Shown in pieces: positions 15,801-20,594 of a stretch of DNA of 23,188 bases. The notes under the pieces are model-generated. The model was not told the DNA's origin, did no database searches, and was given only the letters and a program-made list of their open reading frames with translations. Every line of letters begins with the position of its first letter. Position 1 is the first letter of the stretch. Source of the DNA: Methanocorpusculum sp. Lineage in GTDB: Archaea > Halobacteriota > Methanomicrobia > Methanomicrobiales > Methanocorpusculaceae. The position numbers and the translations under genes are program-made. The DNA is taken from positions 1 through 23,188 of the forward strand of contig DALTWG010000028.1 of assembly GCA_029987245.1 (NCBI GenBank), read 5' to 3'.

Positions 15801-18734
15801 GATTTCGTCATCCTTGTCCGCAAATCCGAGGGCGACTGCTGTCGGCGGCTCGAATTCGGCATCGACTTTGACGAATTTCATCTCACAGTAGCGCCCGTCC
15901 TCTGACCGGTAGCGCGTAATAAATGTCTTTTTTGCGCCTAACTCGCGCGTTATTGAGTAAATGCTTCCGGCAGAAAGCACCATTTCCCTGTCGCCGGGAT
16001 GTACAAAGCGTTCGACATACTGCCTGAATGCCTCTTCATAGGGGATATCCGAGGTTAAAATCTGCCCAATTTCAGATTCCACGTCCCCGCTCATGGAATA
16101 CGGCGTTACATCGCCTGTCGCAAGGTCAATATAGTGCACTGACGAGTACTCGGATGCAAGAATCTGAATGATGTTGAAATTGCGCTCCGCCTCCTGTTTG
16201 AGCTCCATTTCGCGGCGGATTTCTCCATCCCGGTCGGCAAAGCCGAGCGCCACTGCGCTTGGAAGTCCCGTGTCATTGACCTTGACAAATTTCATCTCGC
16301 AGTAATGGCCTTCCGTGGACCGGTAGGTCGTAATAAAGGTTTTTTTGTCAGAAAGCTGGCGGATAATGCTGGTAATGCTTCCGGACAAAAGCATGGCTTT
16401 CCTGTCTTCGGCGAGGACCAGTTTGTCCACGTACATCCGAAATGCCGCAGAATAGGAGATTCCCGCCGAAAAAATCTGACCGAAGGCGGACTGTGTGTCC
16501 GCATTCATCGTATACGGCAGAAGCCCGTCGGTTTCGAGGTCAATGTAGTAGACCGACGAGTATTCGGATGCAAGAATCTGAATAATCTCGAAATTACGCT
16601 TCTGCTCCTCTTCGATGGTGCGTTTTGCGCGGATTTCCTCGTCTTTTACAGCAAATCCCACTACGACCGAGTGAAGCGTCGCATCCTCGTCGCCCCTGAC
16701 GCATTTCATCTCACAGTACTGGTTTTTGTCGTTTAAGTAGATGAGCGTGTAGTACGGATGCTGGGCAAGTTCTGTTCTCATCCGCGCAAACGACAGCGCA
16801 TTTTTCAGATTTTCCCGGTCCGCGGGAGCACAGGCGTTATTTACATAGGCGTTGATTGCATCCACTACATTCATGCCGGAAAAAGCGTTTCCGCCGAATT
16901 TACCGGTGATTCTCTCGCTGTTGTGGAACGGAATCAGAATGTTTTTCGCAATATCTGCATAATAAACCGAGGAGTATTCGCTGGAAAGCGCTTTTACCAC
17001 GGCATAGTAGCGTTTTTCTTCAATCTCTTTTTCCTTAAGAGCGCGCACTTCGGCGTCCTTGTTTGCAATACCCAAAACAACGGCATTAACCTCCGGTCCT
17101 TCGTTTACTTTGACGAGTTTGAGCTCAAAGTACTCGAAGTTGTCTTCGGTTCCGTCCCGGTAGATTTCCGTATACGTCTGCCGGTCTTTCAGGAGGTTTT
17201 TCAGGAACTGCGGGTCGCCGAACTGTTTTAAGTGCTCCGCATCGCTGTTTTGAATCCGGGAAAGCAGCGTCATATTCAGCGCGGTGGTAAAGTCGAGTTT
17301 TTGGAAGATGAAATTGCCAATACGCTTTTTTATCTCATCATCAATGGCACAAATCGTGAGGTCCCTGGTGTTGAGGTCCACGTAGTAGACCGAGGAGTAT
17401 TCAGACGATAGCGTGCGGACCAGGTCCTGATTCCTGATATTTGCCTCCGCTTCGCGAACACGCTCGTCAACGTCAGCGATGCCGAGAACCGCGGCGCGCG
17501 GTTCGCCGTCATCGTTGACTCTGACGAGTTTCATCTCATTGTAGCGGAACTCGGTCTCGGTTCCCACCCGGTAGGTCTTGCGGTACGTCTTTGTTTCGCG
17601 CAGCAGACTTTTCAGGAACTCCGGCTCGCGGAAGTTTCTGAGGACGTCCAGATCGCTGTTTTTCACAGCGCCCTGTAAAAAGAGGTCGAGGGCTTCGCTG
17701 AACGTGTACGAGCGGTAAAAATCATCGCCCATGCTTTCTTTTACCAGGTCGCTTACTTTGCATATAGTGATTTTTGAGGTTTCGAGGTCCACGTAGTAGA
17801 CCGAGGAGTATTCCTGCGCTAAAAATTCAATAATCTCCTTATTGCGCCGCTCGTATTCGGCGGCAGCTTTCTGCTCATGCACCTGATTTACGTCGCGCAA
17901 AATGCCAAGCGCCTTGACGCGTGTTGCGCCGGGTCTGCGCACGGCTTTGCCATTTATGCTAAACCAGCGGTATTCGCCGGATTTTACGCGGATGCGCGCC
18001 TCGGTGCTGATTTTAAGCACCGGGTCGTCTTTTTTCAGCGCATCGGCAATCAGGCCATAGAGCTTTTTCAAGTCGTCCGGGTGAATGCGCGCGCAGCATT
18101 CTTCAAAGGTCTCGTGATATGCCTCCTCTTCATAACCGAGGAGTGCGGCAAATTCCGGCGACCAGACGCATGACGTCTGTTTTCCGTTGACATATTCCAT
18201 GGTCCAGATGCCGGCGTTAATCATGTCCCTGATGTATTCCAGATTTTCTTTATCGAATTCGTAAATTCTTTTGGCAGTTTCTGATCTCTTTTCGGGGCTG
18301 AGTTCGCGGCGGAGTTCGCCGCTGATGTCAACAGCGGTGAGGAGGGCGGTTTTTCCGCCGTCGCCGGAGGTGAGGGTTACCGAATACGTGTGCAGCCCGT
18401 CAGGCTGCTCCATCCAGTAGGTTATCTGCGCACGTTTTTCTTTTGCAAGGAGGGGAGTAAGCGTTTCGGGTTTGAAAAAGGCTCGCATTTTTTCGCGGTC
18501 CTTTTCACAGGCGTAATTGTCTGTGAAAGTGAGAAATGAGGAGGTGAAAGGGATTGTTCCGGGCTGGTCGCCGAATAAGGCGTCCAGGTTTTTCGAGCGC
18601 TGGTGGATAGTGCAGGTGTCGTGTTCAAGGTCTATGTAGTAAACGGCTTCAAATGCAGCGGAAAGAGCGCTAAGGAGCTGGTTCTTGCTATCAGGCTCTT
18701 TGCCGGGGTTAGGGGCTGGTTGTTTTTGCGGCAT
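12861..18734 (-). CDS. Giant multi-sensor protein with HD-GYP and GGDEF domains
   Basis: This 1957-residue protein has no signal peptide or clear membrane segment, so it is probably cytoplasmic. In order it has an N-terminal sensor module (conserved core near residue 29) and a conventional PAS domain (about 165-290). A tandem array of ~138-residue modules follows, with cores EYSSVYY(V/I)DL near 308, 445, 586, 724, 862 and 1001, then two degenerate modules near 1132 and 1268. The HD-GYP domain has His1481-Asp1482, His1540-His1541, Gly1548-Tyr1549-Pro1550 and IADIYDAL. After one more diverged module near 1664 comes a GGDEF domain with GGDEF at 1869-1873 and HDPLTG and LKVINDTLGHDKGD blocks. Known families predict cyclic-di-GMP hydrolysis and synthesis. 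Catalytic residues look intact, but the RxxD inhibitory site is absent (CAHS in its place). The ATG follows a strong AT-rich promoter with no ribosome-binding site. The sensor ligand is unknown. Confidence 0.9.
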   Translation of the reverse strand: MPQKQPAPNPGKEPDSKNQLLSALSAAFEAVYYIDLEHDTCTIHQRSKNLDALFGDQPGTIPFTSSFLTFTDNYACEKDREKMRAFFKPETLTPLLAKEKRAQITYWMEQPDGLHTYSVTLTSGDGGKTALLTAVDISGELRRELSPEKRSETAKRIYEFDKENLEYIRDMINAGIWTMEYVNGKQTSCVWSPEFAALLGYEEEAYHETFEECCARIHPDDLKKLYGLIADALKKDDPVLKISTEARIRVKSGEYRWFSINGKAVRRPGATRVKALGILRDVNQVHEQKAAAEYERRNKEIIEFLAQEYSSVYYVDLETSKITICKVSDLVKESMGDDFYRSYTFSEALDLFLQGAVKNSDLDVLRNFREPEFLKSLLRETKTYRKTYRVGTETEFRYNEMKLVRVNDDGEPRAAVLGIADVDERVREAEANIRNQDLVRTLSSEYSSVYYVDLNTRDLTICAIDDEIKKRIGNFIFQKLDFTTALNMTLLSRIQNSDAEHLKQFGDPQFLKNLLKDRQTYTEIYRDGTEDNFEYFELKLVKVNEGPEVNAVVLGIANKDAEVRALKEKEIEEKRYYAVVKALSSEYSSVYYADIAKNILIPFHNSERITGKFGGNAFSGMNVVDAINAYVNNACAPADRENLKNALSFARMRTELAQHPYYTLIYLNDKNQYCEMKCVRGDEDATLHSVVVGFAVKDEEIRAKRTIEEEQKRNFEIIQILASEYSSVYYIDLETDGLLPYTMNADTQSAFGQIFSAGISYSAAFRMYVDKLVLAEDRKAMLLSGSITSIIRQLSDKKTFITTYRSTEGHYCEMKFVKVNDTGLPSAVALGFADRDGEIRREMELKQEAERNFNIIQILASEYSSVHYIDLATGDVTPYSMSGDVESEIGQILTSDIPYEEAFRQYVERFVHPGDREMVLSAGSIYSITRELGAKKTFITRYRSEDGRYCEMKFVKVDAEFEPPTAVALGFADKDDEIRAEEERERIQKRNLEIIDILASEYSSVYYIDVATGRLEPYTMNAVTESAFGKVFRSGITYEEAFSRYVDRFVWSADKEKILSAGSLANIVRELKSRKTFTSTYRSNVAGIPRYNEMKFVKIDDERETPTAIALGFADRDEEIIARYAGDVLLSDYNAVFIANLISGHMRTVKASSIFRYFATGACSYSDMLTKFAGILEPQYQKIALQFADPEFTKTFLANEDKREYLFTMPDPKNPLRRVTFQVLEREEGVAATVLISFVAVDNARAERIRQEAKLAEQMAVIAELTEDFDVVEYIELAPLTGQSIATTYRASPLLARIVPNLNDTVNSAEKFKLMRDYFVYAPDREKFAAATAREVILERLKKDSVYNHIFRAEIDGQVLYYQFKFTAVKKNGEIKGLVLGMHSVDSDMRAELALKEKLEKTVAERTADLEDRNRALLRMSDDIVELLGDVVESRDGDSGEHIKRVKGFTHILATRVMLDLPEYHLTPESVNLMTTASALHDVGKIMIPDAILLKPGKFTPEEFEVMKTHCQKGCDVLKKAPMDWSRDYLRLSLDVCMYHHEKWDGKGYPCGLKGDEIPIGAQIVSIADIYDALVSKRCYKDALSYEEAYQMIQRGECGAFSEKLMKCFAKCKDAFEQYAKDVKNAPPRSDAFRQSGLLLSDLSNADKDGVRQAVSTALAFGFESIFYVNTEDRSFVSFHSPNAFLKKMISSSNGGDFFQAAADHMKNLVHVDDTAMVQAFLDRAGILEKLEQGTVSSEAFRLVKGERAIYYRMKIARSYMDTHHIIVGMENVDADVKAHEELTKMANRANHDPLTGVGSAVWYAEKKRAMNFAIASGKISPFAIVECDANNLKVINDTLGHDKGDIYLKTICRTVCDICAHSRVFRTGGDEFVAVLEGRDFENREGILGELHQVAAKAGVEDMRPPFERAFFACGMAVFEPGEDKAVEDVFRRADAMMYAHKKVLKAGEKIDRNNV
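15380..17820 (-). repeat. Tandem ~414-420-bp coding repeats of the sensor module
   Basis: Six consecutive modules in the giant gene have their EYSS cores encoded near 17813, 17402, 16979, 16565, 16151 and 15734, an average spacing of about 416 bases. Each module runs from an LASEYSSVYYIDL-type strand, through a variable middle, to (C/N)EMK(F/L/C)V(K/R)V and AVALGFADKDEEIR, then a charged linker. Three middle types are visible: a 'YTMNADT...FGQIF' type (three copies), an 'IPFHNSERI' type (one copy) and a 'DPEFLKSLL' type (two copies). The copies are also alike at DNA level, for example over the stretch encoding DIIQILASEYSSVYYIDL. Confidence 0.85.
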
Positions 18735-18746
18735 TTTTATCAGAGT

Positions 18747-18773
18747 TTTTTTTATATATGTATAAGTATAGGT
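18747..18773 (-). promoter_or_regulatory. Promoter of the giant sensor gene
   Basis: On the minus strand the sequence CTTATACATATATAAAAAAA lies 13 to 35 bases before the start codon at 18734. It offers good TATA-box matches at a distance that would put the transcript start at or just before the ATG. No Shine-Dalgarno sequence is present, so a leaderless or very short leader transcript is likely. Confidence 0.5.
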
Positions 18774-18850
18774 TGTACTCAGTAATTAATATACGGGATG
18801 AGGCATGGTGCGGGGCAGGGCTGGATTGGTGGATGTGTAGCGGAAAAGAT
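18774..18850. other. Non-coding stretch without recognisable content
   Basis: Between the giant gene promoter and the start of the deleted ATPase unit I see no open frame of note, repeat or hairpin. Confidence 0.4.
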
Positions 18851-19086
18851 AGATGATTTTTGTAAGTATCCATTTAAATGCCAAACGAAACCTGCATTAT
18901 GCGGATTTTACCCGGACAATCTACCGAACGCAGAAGAGAAGTAGTAAAATGTCCAAAAAAATTCTCCCGCAAAATACCAGAAACGAAAATAAACCGGTCT
19001 ACAGCTCTCACTGACTTCATTTGCCGCGAAAGAGGTAATTGACTACACAGTGTGCAGCAAATTTGCTACACAGTGTGCATCCAATT
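18851..19086 (+). pseudogene. Internally deleted copy of the downstream ATPase unit
   Basis: This 236-bp stretch matches both ends of the ATPase unit at 19135-20590 and lacks the middle. Its left part begins AGATGATTTTT, as does the unit at 19135. An upstream ATG follows exactly 98 bases later in both (18949 and 19233), within the shared run AAAAAAATTCTCC. The position of the ATPase start lies 34 bases further in both, but here ATG has become ACG (18983-18985). After about seven codon equivalents the sequence jumps to a match with the 3' end (GCGAAAGAGGTAATTG against GCGAAAAAAGTAATTG), and ends in the 50-bp double palindrome. The natural reading is an old tandem duplicate that lost nearly its whole coding region. 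Confidence 0.65.
19037..19086. repeat. 50-bp double-palindrome repeat, degenerate copy
   Basis: This copy matches the one at 20541-20590 at 42 of 50 positions without gaps. It contains two CAC-AGT-GTG centres around a shared AAATTT core, but several arm positions no longer pair. It lies at the 3' end of the deleted ATPase remnant, in the same relative place as the intact copy behind the ATPase gene. Confidence 0.8.
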
Positions 19087-19179
19087 GAAAGCTTTATTTC
19101 CCGTCGCTGCTGTTGTCCGGCACAATTAAAAAACAGATGATTTTTTCAATTATTCGTTTAAATGAAAAATAGAGAAAGT

Positions 19180-19210
19180 ATTATAATTATTTAGAACAAA
19201 TAAATAGTAT
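19180..19210 (+). promoter_or_regulatory. Candidate promoter region of the ATPase gene
   Basis: The AT-rich stretch from TTATAATTAT to AAATAAATAG lies 57-87 bases before the ATPase ATG. The first block would start transcription near 19210, giving a leader of about 55 bases that holds a short upstream open frame and a GAGGA ribosome-binding site. The deleted copy upstream is much less AT-rich at the same place (18896-18926), so its promoter seems to have decayed. Confidence 0.3.
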
Positions 19211-19232
19211 GACGCAGAAGAAAAGTGGTAAA

Positions 19233-19286
19233 ATGGTCAAAAAAATTCTCCACCCGAGGAATTGCAATGGAAATAAAACGATATAA
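19233..19286 (+). other. Short upstream open frame overlapping the ATPase start
   Basis: ATG at 19233 opens a 17-codon frame (MVKKILHPRNCNGNKTI) that ends with TAA at 19284-19286. It overlaps the ATPase start codon in another frame. The deleted copy has a similar frame from 18949 beginning MSKKILP. Conservation may simply reflect the duplication. A translated leader that affects ATPase expression is possible but unproven. Confidence 0.25.
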
Positions 19287-20523
19287 ATACCTCAATGAAC
19301 TAATTGAGCGCGAAAATAACGGATTAATCAAAATTGTCACCGGACTTCGCCGTGTTGGTAAATCCTATCTGCTGTTTACGATATTTGACGGATATCTGAA
19401 AGAAAAAGGAATCAAACCCGACCACATCTTAAAATTCATTCTGGATGACAAACGCTTTAAACCATACCGGAATCCGGATGTCTTTCTGAAATATGTCGAA
19501 TCGAAAATCACCGGTACAGATACCCATTACATATTGATTGATGAAGTGCAGATGATGAAAGATTTCGAAGAAATATTAAACACCCTTCTTCATTTTGACA
19601 ATGTTGATGTGTATGTTACCGGAAGCAATTCCCGGTTTCTTTCAAAGGATGTTATTACGGAATTTCGCGGCCGCGGTGATGAAATACATGTCTACCCGCT
19701 GAGTTTTGCTGAATTCATGTCGGTGTATGACGGCGATATGTACAAAGGATTTGAAGAGTATTCACTGTTTGGCGGGATGCCGCTGGTTCTGTCAAGAAAG
19801 ACGCCGGCGCAGAAAATGCAGTATCTTAAATCTCTCTTTACTGCAACCTATCTCAAGGATATTATTGCAAGAAATGCAATTAACAATGAAGAGGTTTTAC
19901 GCCCGCTTCTGGATATTATTTCATCTTCGGTCGGTTTTCTAACCAATCCGCAAAGAATTGCCAATACATTTCAAAGCGTGCAGCATATTGCCGTGTCGCC
20001 GAATACTATTATGCGGTATCTGGATTTTTTAGAGGATGCGTACCTGATTCAAAAAGCAAACAGGTATGATATCAGAGGAAGGCAGTATATCAGAACTCCT
20101 CTGAAATATTATTATACAGACACCGGGTTGAGAAATGCCAGGCTGGATTTCCGGCAGGTGGAAAAGACGTACCTTTTGGAAAATATCATTTATCTTGAAC
20201 TCTGCCGCAGGGGCTTTCGTGTGGATGTCGGCGTAGTGGAAACAAGAGAGGCGGATGAATCTGGCAAATCTGCGCGGAAATATTATGAGATTGATTTCGT
20301 TGCCAATCTCGGAGACAAACGGCTGTATATTCAGTCGGCGTATTCAATAGAAGACGAGGATAAATACCGGCAGGAGTCAAAATCGCTGATTCTTTCCCGG
20401 GACAGTTTCACCAAACTACTTATCGTAAAAGACCCGGTGGTGCCGCATAGGACTGAAGATGGTATTCTCATATTGAGTATTTTCGATTTCCTTCTGAAAG
20501 AGGATATGCTGCAGTCATTATAA
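19267..20523 (+). CDS. AAA ATPase with C-terminal DUF4143 domain
   Basis: This 418-residue protein starts MEIKRYKYLNELIERENNGL, a start shared by a large prokaryotic ATPase family. Walker A is GLRRVGKS (residues 26-33) and Walker B is HYILIDEVQMM with Asp92-Glu93. The arginine-bearing motif VYVTGSNSRFLS and the block LFTATYLKDIIARNAI follow. The C-terminal third has the DUF4143 pattern: YYYTDTGLRNARLDF and the nuclease-like strand YYEIDFVANLGDKRLYIQSAYS. Cellular role is unknown for the family. I chose the ATG at 19267, which has GAGGA nine bases upstream; a GTG at 19225 in frame adds 14 residues unlike the family. It is on the strand opposite to the giant sensors on either side, and has a deleted duplicate just upstream. 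Confidence 0.85.
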   Translation: MEIKRYKYLNELIERENNGLIKIVTGLRRVGKSYLLFTIFDGYLKEKGIKPDHILKFILDDKRFKPYRNPDVFLKYVESKITGTDTHYILIDEVQMMKDFEEILNTLLHFDNVDVYVTGSNSRFLSKDVITEFRGRGDEIHVYPLSFAEFMSVYDGDMYKGFEEYSLFGGMPLVLSRKTPAQKMQYLKSLFTATYLKDIIARNAINNEEVLRPLLDIISSSVGFLTNPQRIANTFQSVQHIAVSPNTIMRYLDFLEDAYLIQKANRYDIRGRQYIRTPLKYYYTDTGLRNARLDFRQVEKTYLLENIIYLELCRRGFRVDVGVVETREADESGKSARKYYEIDFVANLGDKRLYIQSAYSIEDEDKYRQESKSLILSRDSFTKLLIVKDPVVPHRTEDGILILSIFDFLLKEDMLQSL

Positions 20524-20529
20524 TCTTCT

Positions 20530-20590
20530 GCGAAAAAAGTAATTGGCTGCACCGTGTGCAGCCAATTTGCTACACGGTGTGTAGCAAATT
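20530..20590 (-). terminator. Terminator of the hybrid kinase gene
   Basis: The tandem palindromes form strong hairpins directly after the kinase stop codon. A run of six U follows on the minus strand (20533-20538). This has the form of an intrinsic terminator, though archaeal termination does not need the hairpin. Confidence 0.45.
20541..20590. repeat. 50-bp double perfect palindrome between converging genes
   Basis: Two perfect 12-bp stems overlap by AATT. AATTGGCTGCAC pairs with GTGCAGCCAATT (20541-20552 with 20556-20567, loop CGT). AATTTGCTACAC pairs with GTGTAGCAAATT (20564-20575 with 20579-20590, loop GGT). The block lies 17 bases after the ATPase stop and four bases after the kinase stop on the other strand. 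On the minus strand it is followed by ACTTTTTTCGC, so it can act as a terminator for the kinase gene. The regular CAC-N-GTG cores would also suit a dimeric DNA-binding protein. A diverged copy is at 19037-19086. Confidence 0.85.
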
Positions 20591-20594
20591 CCCC

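Noticed and set aside
15380..17820. Regular repeats considered as CRISPR or satellite DNA
   Set aside because: The ~416-bp periodicity is coding, in frame and explained by tandem protein modules; there are no short direct repeats with unique spacers.
19225..19266. GTG start for the ATPase at 19225
   Set aside because: The 14 added residues do not resemble the family, while ATG at 19267 begins the typical MEIKR(Y)KYLN start with a GAGGA site upstream.
18851..20590. ATPase unit considered as a classical insertion sequence
   Set aside because: No transposase or integrase is encoded, the flanking 50-bp repeats are direct rather than terminal inverted repeats, and no target-site duplication is evident.
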